This document shows, piece after piece, positions 17,375 through 26,283 of a DNA stretch of 64,000 nt. The position numbers and the translations under genes were made by a program. Source of the DNA: Neolewinella litorea (GTDB taxonomy: Bacteria; Bacteroidota; Bacteroidia; Chitinophagales; Saprospiraceae); contig NZ_SRSF01000001.1 in NCBI RefSeq assembly GCF_004803465.1, positions 248,501-312,500 on the forward strand, given 5' to 3'. The notes beneath the pieces were generated by a model, which had not been told where the DNA came from, did not search any database, and saw only the letters and a program-made list of their open reading frames with translations. The number at the start of each line of letters is the position of its first letter. The stretch's first letter is position 1.

Positions 17375-17896
17375 ATGGCCTCCGCCCAGAAAAACCTGAG
17401 CACTTACGACGAATCTTCACTTCCCGATGCCGCTCCACTTACGATCGGAATCGTGGTAGCCGATTGGAACGCCGACATCACCCACGCGCTCTACCGGGGC
17501 TGCTACGATACCCTGGTTAAGCACGGCGCCCGCGAGGAACAGATCCATACCGTGCAGGTACCGGGAACCTTCGAGCTACCCGCGGCCGGTCGGATTCTGG
17601 CCGGTCGTGAAAAACTGGACGTAGTGATTTGCCTCGGCTGCGTGATCAAGGGCGAAACAAAACACGACGAATACATCAATAATGCCGTGAGCCAGGGCCT
17701 GGTGAACCTCAGCATCGCCACCGGAAAGCCCTTTATTTTCGGCGTGCTCACCCCCAACGATCACCAGCAGGCCCTCGACCGCGCCGGTGGCAAGCACGGC
17801 AACAAGGGGGTGGAGGCCGCCGTCACTGCCATCCGTATGGGCGAGCTCTACCGGACCAGCAAGGGGGGCAAAAAGTCTATCGGCTTCGGCAACTAG
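17375..17896 (+). CDS. ribH: 6,7-dimethyl-8-ribityllumazine synthase
   Basis: Penultimate enzyme of riboflavin synthesis, which forms icosahedral or pentameric particles. 173 residues from ATG 17375. Typical segments are the IGIVVADWNADIT strand, the VPGTFELPAA loop, the catalytic His in KGETKHDEYI, and FGVLTPN..QAL.RAGGK.GNKG.EAA. A TATCTTGC element at 17351 may be its promoter. Its TAG stop overlaps the TAG stop of convergent xseA within one CTAG. Confidence 0.96.
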   Translation: MASAQKNLSTYDESSLPDAAPLTIGIVVADWNADITHALYRGCYDTLVKHGAREEQIHTVQVPGTFELPAAGRILAGREKLDVVICLGCVIKGETKHDEYINNAVSQGLVNLSIATGKPFIFGVLTPNDHQQALDRAGGKHGNKGVEAAVTAIRMGELYRTSKGGKKSIGFGN

Positions 17897-19119
17897 TCGC
17901 GCCTCAATACCAGTTTGCCGTCGCGCAGCCTCACCTCCACCTTTCCCGGAACCGCTTTGTCCGGCGAGGTAAGGATACGGCCCTCCTGGCTCACCAGTGC
18001 ATACCCCCGGGCCAGCGTGGTTTCCGGCCGCAGGGCATTGAGCAGCATTGATTGTTGTCGCACCCGGTCACCGGCCCGCTCGAGTTGGTGCCTTACCAGG
18101 TAGTGCAACTCCTTCCGTTGGGCGGCGGTGCGCAGGTGCCCGGCCTCCAGAACCGCCGTGCCCGTTTGGTGAATGGCGATGGCCTTGCGGTCCAAGCTGG
18201 ATGTTTCTCCGTGAAGGAGGGCGGTAGCGGTAGCGGCAATGCGCCGGCCCAGGTTCAGCAGGCGTGTTTCGGTCTGCAGCAATGCATCAATAAGGTAAGC
18301 CGCCACGGCGGTGGGCGTTTTTAAGCTGCGGTGCACGACCCGATCCAGCACCGTGATGTCGATCTCATGCCCAATACCCACGATTACCGGCAGCGGGGCG
18401 TCGGCTACGGCCCGGCAGAGGGCTTCGTCGTCGAAGGCTGCCAGATCGGTCTTGCCGCCCCCGCCCCGGACGATCACGATCAAGTCGTATTCCGCTTTGC
18501 GGCGTCCTATCTGCCGTAGCCTGGTGGTAATTTCCTCGGTGGTCTGCTGTCCTTGCAGCGCGGCGGAGTACAAATCGGCGGTGAAGGAGTACCCGTAGCC
18601 GTTCTCCGCCAGTTGGCGGCGAAAGTCGGACCACCCGGCTGCCGTATCGGCGCTGATCACGGCCAGTCGTTGCGGTGCCGGGGGGAGGGGTTGCCGGGCG
18701 TTTCGGTCCAGTATCCCGTCGCGACTGAGGGCTTCCAGCGTAGCCTGCCGGCGGCGTTCCAGGTTGCCCAGGGTATGTTCCGGGTCGAGGTCTTCCACGA
18801 TGAGCCGCAGTCCGTATCGTTCGTGAAAGGAGGTGCTGACCTGCAGTCGTACCGACATCCCTTCCTGGAGGACGCCGCGGGTAAGGCGCAGCCCGTGGAG
18901 CTTGTGGATGCGTTTCAGCTTCCCGGACCAGATCACGGCCTCCAACTGGGCTATGATGCCGGCTTCGTTCTCTCCCTTCTCCACCAGCGTCAGCCAGGTG
19001 TGCCCGCGCGATTCGTTCACCTGCGCGAGTTCGGCGGAAACCCATACGGGTTCCGGCAGATTCAGCGCGAACACGCGGCGGATGAAAGTAGCCAGGCGGG
19101 ATAACGGCATCGTCTCCAT
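17893..19119 (-). CDS. xseA: Exodeoxyribonuclease VII large subunit
   Basis: Catalytic subunit (408 residues) of the ssDNA exonuclease. It has an N-terminal OB-fold (PVWVSAEL..VNESRGHTWLTLVEK), then the catalytic core with RLAVISADTAAGWSDF, IVRGGGGKTDLAAFDDE and VGIGHEIDITVLDRV...TPTAVAAYL. A helical C-terminal region ends ARGYALVSQEGRI. The small subunit xseB is not adjacent. The minus strand carries TACCTTGC seven nt upstream of ATG 19119, a near-match to the -7 element. Confidence 0.95.
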   Translation of the reverse strand: METMPLSRLATFIRRVFALNLPEPVWVSAELAQVNESRGHTWLTLVEKGENEAGIIAQLEAVIWSGKLKRIHKLHGLRLTRGVLQEGMSVRLQVSTSFHERYGLRLIVEDLDPEHTLGNLERRRQATLEALSRDGILDRNARQPLPPAPQRLAVISADTAAGWSDFRRQLAENGYGYSFTADLYSAALQGQQTTEEITTRLRQIGRRKAEYDLIVIVRGGGGKTDLAAFDDEALCRAVADAPLPVIVGIGHEIDITVLDRVVHRSLKTPTAVAAYLIDALLQTETRLLNLGRRIAATATALLHGETSSLDRKAIAIHQTGTAVLEAGHLRTAAQRKELHYLVRHQLERAGDRVRQQSMLLNALRPETTLARGYALVSQEGRILTSPDKAVPGKVEVRLRDGKLVLRRD

Positions 19120-19245
19120 TCGCGCAAGGTAGCTTGGGTGGACGGATTGCCCCGGGTGGGACCGGCCACTACCCAGGCATCTGGTTATTCAACATGATGG
19201 AAGTACATCACCGGCAGGTACCTTTACCGACCATCCGCACCACGT

Positions 19246-20091
19246 ATGCACCCCCGAAACCGTTACCGAGACAAGCACGATTTTCCGGCCCTTTGCAAGT
19301 TGGAACCCCGCCTCGAGGCCTTCCTGGCCCCCAATCCGGCGGGGAAGTTGTCGCTGGACTTTACCCGCCGGGAGGCCCTGTTGTTGCTCAACCGGACCTT
19401 GCTGATGCGGGATTACGGATTGCAGCATTGGGACGTGCCAGCCGGACACCTCGTGCCCCCGCTCCCCGGACGGCTTGACTACGTGCATACCCTGGCTGAC
19501 CTGGTCCCCCATGCCCGTCGGGTACTGGATGTCGGGACCGGTGCGAGCGTCATCTATCCTATCCTGGCGGTGCGGGAATACGACTGGACGGTGGTAGGCT
19601 CGGAGGTGAATCCGGAAAGCCTGCGGGTGGCTCAGGCGATCGTGAAATTTAATCCGGTGCTACGCGGTCGGGTCCAATTGAGGCAGCAGACCGATCCCGT
19701 GCGCCTGTTTACCGGGGTGGTGGAGCCAGGGGAGTACTTCGATGCTACGCTATGCAATCCGCCGTTCTACGCGGACCGGTCGTCGGCTGAGCGGGCCGGT
19801 CGGAAGAAGTGGGAAAAACTTGGTCGGCAGGACGCCGGACTTTCCTTCGGTGGGGCCGATTCCGAGCTGTGGACGCCGGGTGGAGAACTGGCCTTTCTGC
19901 GGCGGATGATTCGGGAAAGCGATGCTTACCGCACCCAGGTGGGGTGGTTTACCACGCTGGTCTCGAAAAAGGGTTACCTGGACAGCGCCCGCCACGAACT
20001 CGACCGACTGGAGGGTGCTAGGGTTCGCGTAATGCCGATGGCGCAAGGGAATAAAAAAAGCCGCATCCTGGCCTGGACGTTTGGGGAATAA
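19246..20091 (+). CDS. rlmF: 23S rRNA (adenine(1618)-N6)-methyltransferase
   Basis: SAM-dependent methyltransferase of the large-subunit rRNA. It begins with the family signature HPRNR..DKHDFPAL. SAM motif I is VLDVGTGAS.IYPIL and the N6-adenine catalytic motif is NPPFY at Asn171. LNR.LL..DYGLQHWDVP.G.L.PP.PGR.DYVH is also family-specific. 281 residues. TACCTTTA at 19219-19226 is a close promoter match 19 nt upstream of the ATG. Confidence 0.95.
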   Translation: MHPRNRYRDKHDFPALCKLEPRLEAFLAPNPAGKLSLDFTRREALLLLNRTLLMRDYGLQHWDVPAGHLVPPLPGRLDYVHTLADLVPHARRVLDVGTGASVIYPILAVREYDWTVVGSEVNPESLRVAQAIVKFNPVLRGRVQLRQQTDPVRLFTGVVEPGEYFDATLCNPPFYADRSSAERAGRKKWEKLGRQDAGLSFGGADSELWTPGGELAFLRRMIRESDAYRTQVGWFTTLVSKKGYLDSARHELDRLEGARVRVMPMAQGNKKSRILAWTFGE

Positions 20092-20121
20092 GGCATTTGG
20101 TTTCGCATTATCTTCCCTTTT

Positions 20122-21030
20122 ATGACTTACCCCGATCTCTCCAGACACTCGGAGCCCCTCACCGATTTGTTTCCCCGTCTCAGCGCCGAGGAGACCTGGG
20201 ACCGGTACGCCTTGCCTGTGGAGGATGTAGCCTTTTTCCGAAAGGAGGGGTACCTAAGCAACGTAAAACTGCTGGATGAGGATCAGGTGGAGCGCTTGAA
20301 GGCCGAGCTGGATGAGCTGATGCGGCCCGACCATCCGGGCCACCACCTCTTCTATGAGTTCCACAGCAACGAAAGCGGGGATCCGGATGCGGTGCTGTTC
20401 CATAGCCTGGGCCACTGGCGAATTACGCCGGCGTTTCACGACGTGCTTTGGAACCCCCGATTTCTGGTGATTGCTTCTCAGTTGCTCGGCAATCGATCGG
20501 TACGGTTCTGGCACGATCAGTTGTTCTGCAAACCGGCCCGTCATGGTGGGGTAGTGGCCTGGCACCAGGATTACAGCTACTGGACCCGCACGGGACCCAT
20601 TCAACACCTGACGTGCTGGACAGCCCTCGACGATGCCCATCAAGACAACGGGTGCCTGCAATATATCCCCGGCTCTCACCGCTGGAACCTGCTCGATAAA
20701 ACCACGCTGGCGGGGGATATGGACGGGCTGTATGAGCAGCTGGATGCGGAGCAGCGCCGGGCATTCGACCGAAGGGTTGCCGTGGAACTCCCTGCGGGGT
20801 ACGCTACTTTTCACCACCCCTTGTTGGTGCACGGCTCTTACCACAACCGGTCGGAGCGCGCACGTCGCGCATTCGTACTCAACGTTTTTGCCGACGGCAC
20901 CCGGAGCAACGCCGGGGAAGAACTGTTAAAGGGGGTTCCAGCCGTAGCGCCCGGGGAACCGATGGAGGGGAGGTTTTTCCCCCTGCTGTTTTCACCCCCC
21001 CAAGGAGTAAGGAGAGAGGATCAATCGTAG
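20122..21030 (+). CDS. Phytanoyl-CoA dioxygenase (PhyH) family protein
   Basis: 302-residue Fe(II)/2-oxoglutarate oxygenase. The iron triad is His148-x-Asp150 (WHQDYSYW) and His237 (LLVHGSYHN), with the 2-oxoglutarate Arg in RARRAF. NGCLQYIPGSH is a typical family block. Substrate unknown; PhyH enzymes hydroxylate or halogenate diverse small molecules. TATCTTCC upstream resembles a promoter element. Its end overlaps the convergent PLP-protein gene by ten bases. Confidence 0.88.
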   Translation: MTYPDLSRHSEPLTDLFPRLSAEETWDRYALPVEDVAFFRKEGYLSNVKLLDEDQVERLKAELDELMRPDHPGHHLFYEFHSNESGDPDAVLFHSLGHWRITPAFHDVLWNPRFLVIASQLLGNRSVRFWHDQLFCKPARHGGVVAWHQDYSYWTRTGPIQHLTCWTALDDAHQDNGCLQYIPGSHRWNLLDKTTLAGDMDGLYEQLDAEQRRAFDRRVAVELPAGYATFHHPLLVHGSYHNRSERARRAFVLNVFADGTRSNAGEELLKGVPAVAPGEPMEGRFFPLLFSPPQGVRREDQS

Positions 21031-21692
21031 TTGCGCTTGCCCAGCAGCAGGCTGCCGATCCGGACCAGGGTGCTGCCCTGTTGGAGGGCTACCTCATAGT
21101 CGCCCGACATGCCCATGCTGATTTCCGAAAAGGTGGGCTCCTCCTCGAAGTACTCAGCCTTGACCGACGAATAGATCTCGTGAAGGGTGCGGAATTCCTG
21201 CGCCACCTGCTCCTTGTCGTCGGTATAGGTGGCCATGCCCATAACGCCGAGTATGCGGACGTTCTCCAGGGGTTCTTTCCGGATGGACTCCAGCAGTTCG
21301 CGACCGGATTCCGGGGTCAGGCCATATTTGCTTTTTTCCTCGGCGATGTGGTACTGTAGCAGGACATCTACGCGGCTGTCGTCGGCGCGCTTGTCCATCT
21401 CGCGCAGCAGCCGCAGGCTATCGCCCGAGTGGATCAGGGAGACAAGGGGCAGGACGTTTTTAACCTTGTTGCGCTGCAAGTGCCCGATGAAGTGCCAGTT
21501 GATGTCTTTGGGCAATCGGGCATGCTTTTCCTCCAGTTCGGCCACGCGATTTTCACCGAAATCCCGGTGTCCGAGGTCGTAGAGTTCCTGGATCAGCTCA
21601 ACGGGGTGGGTTTTGGTGACAACGACCAGTCGGGCACCGGCGGCGGCGACTTCGCGGCTCAGGGTGCTGTAGTCATCGGAAAGCTTGGGCAT
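21021..21692 (-). CDS. YggS-type PLP homeostasis protein
   Basis: 223-residue TIM-barrel PLP-binding protein (YggS/PLPBP/ProSC). The PLP Lys is in VVTKTHP; FGENRV.EL..K, WHFIGHLQRNK and the C-terminal SMGMSGDYEVALQQGSTLVRIGS..LG are diagnostic. It buffers free PLP and has no known catalytic activity. Several PLP enzymes lie in the window (threonine dehydratase, two aminotransferases), but no operon link is seen. Confidence 0.95.
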   Translation of the reverse strand: MPKLSDDYSTLSREVAAAGARLVVVTKTHPVELIQELYDLGHRDFGENRVAELEEKHARLPKDINWHFIGHLQRNKVKNVLPLVSLIHSGDSLRLLREMDKRADDSRVDVLLQYHIAEEKSKYGLTPESGRELLESIRKEPLENVRILGVMGMATYTDDKEQVAQEFRTLHEIYSSVKAEYFEEEPTFSEISMGMSGDYEVALQQGSTLVRIGSLLLGKRNYD

Positions 21693-21875
21693 GCGTATTG
21701 TGTTAACGGTTTGGGTAGGTGTTCACTCGGCCTTTGCCGGTCCCCGTAGAAAAGGTACCGTTCCGTAAAGGAGGCCTTAAATCGGTCCTAAAATGGGCGC
21801 GGCGTTATGGTTAAGTATATGAGCCTGACTAATTTAGACGTTACCAATTTACAAGGACATTAACGATACCAAACC

Positions 21876-22064
21876 ATGAATTACCTCACGCTTAAGAATG
21901 ACCGCAAACGCCGCCGTCAAGCCCGTACCGTAACTTTTCTCGTAACGACCTTAATGCTGGGCGCGGCTGCTTACGGGATGGGCGCCACGCAGGAGTTGGC
22001 TGAGCTGTTCCAGCATTGGATGGGCACCCAACCCGTAAGCGAACCGATCGCCTCGGCTATTTAA
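21876..22064 (+). CDS. Small membrane/exported protein, unknown function
   Basis: 62 residues: a basic N-terminus (NDRKRRRQAR), one hydrophobic segment (about 18-37, TVTFLVTTLMLGAAAYGMG) and a short C-terminal tail. Orientation rules predict N-in. It is preceded by an AT-rich stretch with ACAAGGACATTAACG, and codon usage resembles its neighbours. I do not recognise a family. Convergent with, and overlapping by eight bases, the FKBP gene. Confidence 0.6.
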   Translation: MNYLTLKNDRKRRRQARTVTFLVTTLMLGAAAYGMGATQELAELFQHWMGTQPVSEPIASAI

Positions 22065-22716
22065 CTTCGAAAAGTTCTACATCAAAAATCAGGGCTGCGT
22101 AGGGCGGAATGGCCGGTGGCGATCCCTGCTCTCCGTAGGCCAGGTCGTAAGGAATAAAGAAGCGGTATTTCGCGCCTTCCTTCATGAGTTGCAGACCTTC
22201 CGTCCAGCCGCGAATAACGCGGTTGAGGGGGAATTCGATGGTCTGCCCGCGCTCCACGGAGCTGTCAAAGACGGAGCCGTCGATCAGGGTGCCGTGGTAG
22301 TGGACCTTGACGGTTTCCGTAGCCGACGGGCTGGCGCCGCTTCCTTCCTGAAGAACTTCGTACTGCAGTCCGGATTCGGTGACCTTAACCTCGGGACGCT
22401 TGGCGTTATGAGCCAGGAAAGCCTCGCCTTCCTGACGCGCTTCGGCACCCGCGGCCGCGGCTGCTTTCTGAAGATATTGCTGGATGTACTGGTTGGCCTG
22501 TTCGGGGGAAACCTTGCCCGATCCGCTGAGGCCGTCTTCAAATCCTTTGGCCAGACTGCTGGCGTCGATGCTGTCGAATCCCTGACTTTTCAGGTTCTGG
22601 CTCAGCACGATGCCGAGACTGTAACTGGTGGTATCCATATAGGATGATTGGTTTTGCGCCGTGAGTACGGCGGTAGTAAAAAGTAGTAATACAAGCGTGC
22701 CGCCCCAGGGTTTCAT
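22057..22716 (-). CDS. FKBP-type peptidyl-prolyl cis-trans isomerase, exported
   Basis: 219 residues. Signal peptide (LVLLLFTTAVLTAQ), a helical FKBP_N dimerisation domain (about 25-110; SYSLGIVLSQNLK..GFDS) and a C-terminal FKBP domain (VKVHYHGTLIDG.VFDSS, PL..VI.GW.EGL..M..G, YRFFIPYDLAYG..G...IPP.A.L.FDVEL). It resembles FklB/FkpA, periplasmic folding helpers. It overlaps msrA upstream by an ATGA, so the two are translationally coupled. Confidence 0.93.
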   Translation of the reverse strand: MKPWGGTLVLLLFTTAVLTAQNQSSYMDTTSYSLGIVLSQNLKSQGFDSIDASSLAKGFEDGLSGSGKVSPEQANQYIQQYLQKAAAAAGAEARQEGEAFLAHNAKRPEVKVTESGLQYEVLQEGSGASPSATETVKVHYHGTLIDGSVFDSSVERGQTIEFPLNRVIRGWTEGLQLMKEGAKYRFFIPYDLAYGEQGSPPAIPPYAALIFDVELFEVK

Positions 22717-23306
22717 GCGCGCGACTTTAATCGGTGGCTGTACTTCTTGCGGATCTTGCCCACCTTCGGGGTGATTACGAAGGTGCAGTAGCTGTTGCGG
22801 TCACCGACCTTGGCGTAATAATTCTGGTGGTAGTCCTCGGCGGCGTAGAAGCTGGTGAAAGGCACCAGTTCGGTCACCGCGGGCTGGTCGTACAGTTCGG
22901 GGACCAGTTCACGCATCTGCCGCTCGGCGGCCTCCTTCTGTTCGTCGTTGGTATAGAAGACGGCACTGCGGTACTGCGGCCCGATATCGTTGCCCTGGCG
23001 GTTGGGGGTCGTGGGGTCGTGGGACACGAAGAAGATCTCCAGGATCTCATCGCGGGTGATCACCGAGGGGTCGAACTCTACCAGGACGACTTCTACGTGG
23101 TCGGTTTTCTTGCTGCAGACCGCTTCGTAGTTGGCGGATTGGGCATCACCGCCGGCGTAGCCGTTGATCACGCGCTCGACACCCTGGATGTCCTGGAAGA
23201 CGGCTTCCACGCACCAGAAGCAGCCGCCGCCAAGAATTATGGTTTCTTTGCGGGAGGTATTGTCAATATGGTTCAATACTTCTCCGAATTTGGGGGAGGT
23301 TGACAT
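22713..23306 (-). CDS. msrA: Peptide-methionine (S)-S-oxide reductase
   Basis: Repairs methionine-S-sulfoxide in proteins. The active site is GGGCFWC with Cys29 as nucleophile and Cys32 close by. Family blocks GYAGG, DHVEVV.VEFDP, HDPT..NRQGND.G.QYRSA and ED.HQ.YY are present. 197 residues, no signal peptide, so cytoplasmic, although the coupled downstream FKBP gene is exported. A single-domain enzyme; no MsrB is fused. Confidence 0.96.
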   Translation of the reverse strand: MSTSPKFGEVLNHIDNTSRKETIILGGGCFWCVEAVFQDIQGVERVINGYAGGDAQSANYEAVCSKKTDHVEVVLVEFDPSVITRDEILEIFFVSHDPTTPNRQGNDIGPQYRSAVFYTNDEQKEAAERQMRELVPELYDQPAVTELVPFTSFYAAEDYHQNYYAKVGDRNSYCTFVITPKVGKIRKKYSHRLKSRA

Positions 23307-23404
23307 TATTTAGAGTTATCTTGTTAAGAAGGAGGGGGCCGGCTTCCGAAAAAGATTGGCATTTCGTTTTCACACCTGGCCCACGAGGGAATTAACGTCT
23401 CCGT

Positions 23405-26263
23405 ATGCAGCAAGTTTTGAGCAAGCTATTTCGGGCCCGGCCGGGAGAGTGGGGCGCCGTGCTTCTACTGCAGTTGCTCGTTTTCCTTATCATCTGTACC
23501 CTTCTGATCGTCAAGCCCACGGCGAGCGCCCTTTTCCTCTCGGAATACGGCGCCATCGGTTTACCCTACATTTTTCTGGCCACCGCCGTACTGGCGGCCA
23601 TTGTGAGCACCGGATACTCTCTGGCGCTGCGGCAGTACAGCCTCTTGCGGGTGAGCACGGTTTCCCTGGTCGTCTGCCTGGCCGTGCTGCTCGGTTGCGC
23701 GGGTTTCATGCGTATCCCGCTGGCCAGGCCCACCATCGCGGTGATTCTGTACCTCTGGACGGCCATCTTCGGGGTGCTGGCCGCTTCTCAGTTCTGGATG
23801 ATGGCCAGTTTCGTGTTTGACGTGCGGCAGGCCAAGCGGCTTTTCGGGCTGATCGGGGCCGGGGCCATCGCCGGAGGTATCGCCGGCGGGTACATCACCT
23901 CGCTGTTGGCCCAGGAGATCGGCGCGCGGAACCTGATTCTGGTGGCGGCCGCCCTGCTGGTCCCGAGTCTGTTGTTGACAACCCTGATCTGGCGCCGGTA
24001 CGTGGCACGCAAGCAGAGCATGATCAGTCGCAAGCGGAAGTCGGACGCCGGCTACGAGGCACCCCACCGCCTGATCCTGGCCAGCAAGCACCTGTTGCTC
24101 CTATGTGGCATCGTGGCCCTCAGCGTTACGGTGGCCAAACTGGTGGATTACCAATTCAGCGTACTGGCGGCCGAACGGTACGGCGACCAGGATCGGCTGG
24201 CCGGCTTCTTCGGGTTCTGGTACTCTACCTTCAACATTGTCGCCCTCGTGATCCAGTTGCTGTTCACCCATCGGGTGGTGCAAGGCATGGGCGTCAGCGG
24301 CGCCTTGCTGTTCCTGCCGGTAGGGCTCGGCATCGGTGCGGTAGTGATGCTGGCCATTCCGGGCCTCAACGCCGCGATCTTCAGTCGATCTGTAGACGGC
24401 AGTCTGAAGCAGAGCCTCAGCCGCGCCAGCATCGAGATGCTCTTTTTGCCGCTGGACGAAGAGACCAAGAAACGAGTGAAGACTTACATCGACGTTTTTG
24501 TCGACAGCCTGGCCGGAGGCCTCGGTGGTTTGCTGCTGATCCTGGTCACGCAGATCCTGCACCTGTCCGCGCCGGCCATCAGCTGGGTGGTCCTGGGCCT
24601 GGTGGCTATCTGGATGGTCAGCGTCGTGCTCATCCGTGAGGAATACATCGAAGCCTTCAGGGCGCAGCTCTCCCACCTCAAACCCAAGGAGCACCGCAAC
24701 CGGCTGAAGAGCCACCACCGCAAGGTCATGGCCGGCTTCCTTCAGGTCCTGGAGGAGGGTCAGATGAGTACCCATGAAAAGCAGTTGCTTTACGTGCTGG
24801 AGCGGACCGATGACCTCAGCAACGGTTCTTTTCGGGAGCCCATACGCAGGTTGCTGGCCCACCCTTCGGGCAACGTTAGGTCGAGGGCCCTGCGCAGTCT
24901 TTACCTGCAACCCGGCACGGAATTGCTTGACGAAGTTATGCCCCTGTTACGCGACCCCGAACGGCAGGTACGTAGTGCGGCCTTTGACTACCTGTTCTCC
25001 CGCACGCACGCAGTGGAACGGTCCGTCCTGGAACCCCTGCTCGACCACGCCGACCCCGACGTTTCCGGGGCCGCTCTCGTGAGCCTGGCCACGGAGACGG
25101 CGGGCAACAGTTACAGCCAGAAGCAGTGGCGCGTGGGCCAGCGGCTTCGGCGGCGCATCCGCGAGCTGCGTACGCTACCGGTGGCCGACCGCAAACGTTG
25201 GTACCCATATCTGCTACGGGCTTCGGGCCGGTCCCAGACCGCCACGGGTAGGGCCTTCATCCAACGCTGTCTGGTTTCGGAGAAGGAGGAAATACTGCGC
25301 TACGCCATCCTTGCCGCGGGCGAAAGCCAGCACGAAGACCTGATCGTGCCCCTCCTGCACCTGATCGTGCATCCCGGCCTGCGGCCCATGGCCATCAATG
25401 CGCTTGTACAGTACCAGGGCGGATTACTGGCCGTAGTGCCCGGTTTGATTGCGGAGGGCGAACTCACCCTGGCGGAGATCCGCCGGCTGCCTTCCGTCAT
25501 CGAAAAGATCGACCGTCAGCAGTCGGTTGACCTGCTGTTTTCCCTGATCGAGCGCTACTATCCCCACGATCTGGCCCTTCGTATGGAGGTGCTGCGGGCG
25601 CTCAATGCCTTTCGCCGTGATTTCCCGAAACGCAACCTGCCGGGGAAGATCATTTACCGGCTCATCGTGGCGGAAACCCGCACCTACGAGACGCAGCAGG
25701 AACAGGTGTACAGCCAGAATATCCTGCTCCGCTACACCCAGAGCGAGGACGAGCTGGCCTACCGCGAGGCTTACGCCAGCCTGCTGAACCAGCGCATGCG
25801 GGGGACATTTAACCGCCTTTTCCGACTGCTCGGTCTCCGGTATCCTCCCGCCGACATCATACCGGTACACCTGGCCCTCAACGGGGATACCGGGGCGGTG
25901 CAGATCAGTGCCATTGAGTTTTTGGACAACCTGCTGGAACTTTCCCTCAAGCGCCTCATCATTCCGGTTCTCGATAAGCGCCAGCGGCACCTGAATGCTT
26001 CCGGCACCGAACTCGTAGATGTGGAGACCGAAGTGGCAGAACTGCGACGCAAGGAATTCAAATCGCTGCGGCGGGTACTGCGCGGCCGCGACGACCGTCT
26101 CAAGATCGCCGCCCTGCGCTTGATCAGCTGCCTGCAGGATGTACGGTACCTGCCCGTTGTCGATTACTACGTCGCTTCTACGGATATCCCGGCGTCGGTG
26201 CGGGCGGTGGCCCTGGAAGCCCAGGAAGAGTTACGGGTAAGTTTGAGTACGGTTGCGGTCTGA
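23405..26263 (+). CDS. NTP/NDP-exchanger-like membrane protein with HEAT repeats
   Basis: 952 residues. The first ~410 form a dozen hydrophobic helices with the ADP/ATP-translocase (Npt/TLC) and MFS-like look (LLLQLLVFLIICTLLIVKPTASALF, LFGLIGAGAIAGGIAGGY, RYGDQDRLAGFFGFWYS, LKQSLSRASIEMLFLPL). From about 440 to the end are cytosolic alpha-helical HEAT-like repeats (VRSRALRSLYL, VRSAAFDYLF, ILRYAILAAGE). This composite is known in Bacteroidota, usually as an unassigned transporter. Nucleotide exchange is inferred from fold only. A sensor or scaffold role for the HEAT part is possible. Confidence 0.8.
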   Translation: MQQVLSKLFRARPGEWGAVLLLQLLVFLIICTLLIVKPTASALFLSEYGAIGLPYIFLATAVLAAIVSTGYSLALRQYSLLRVSTVSLVVCLAVLLGCAGFMRIPLARPTIAVILYLWTAIFGVLAASQFWMMASFVFDVRQAKRLFGLIGAGAIAGGIAGGYITSLLAQEIGARNLILVAAALLVPSLLLTTLIWRRYVARKQSMISRKRKSDAGYEAPHRLILASKHLLLLCGIVALSVTVAKLVDYQFSVLAAERYGDQDRLAGFFGFWYSTFNIVALVIQLLFTHRVVQGMGVSGALLFLPVGLGIGAVVMLAIPGLNAAIFSRSVDGSLKQSLSRASIEMLFLPLDEETKKRVKTYIDVFVDSLAGGLGGLLLILVTQILHLSAPAISWVVLGLVAIWMVSVVLIREEYIEAFRAQLSHLKPKEHRNRLKSHHRKVMAGFLQVLEEGQMSTHEKQLLYVLERTDDLSNGSFREPIRRLLAHPSGNVRSRALRSLYLQPGTELLDEVMPLLRDPERQVRSAAFDYLFSRTHAVERSVLEPLLDHADPDVSGAALVSLATETAGNSYSQKQWRVGQRLRRRIRELRTLPVADRKRWYPYLLRASGRSQTATGRAFIQRCLVSEKEEILRYAILAAGESQHEDLIVPLLHLIVHPGLRPMAINALVQYQGGLLAVVPGLIAEGELTLAEIRRLPSVIEKIDRQQSVDLLFSLIERYYPHDLALRMEVLRALNAFRRDFPKRNLPGKIIYRLIVAETRTYETQQEQVYSQNILLRYTQSEDELAYREAYASLLNQRMRGTFNRLFRLLGLRYPPADIIPVHLALNGDTGAVQISAIEFLDNLLELSLKRLIIPVLDKRQRHLNASGTELVDVETEVAELRRKEFKSLRRVLRGRDDRLKIAALRLISCLQDVRYLPVVDYYVASTDIPASVRAVALEAQEELRVSLSTVAV

Positions 26264-26268
26264 TCTTC

Positions 26269-26276
26269 TATCTTTG
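26269..26276 (+). promoter_or_regulatory. -7 promoter element of argS
   Basis: TATCTTTG, a perfect TAnnTTTG, only seven bases before ATG 26284. TTTG at 26242-26245 could be the -33 element. The predicted mRNA would be leaderless or nearly so. Confidence 0.65.
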
Positions 26277-26283
26277 CGGCCAT

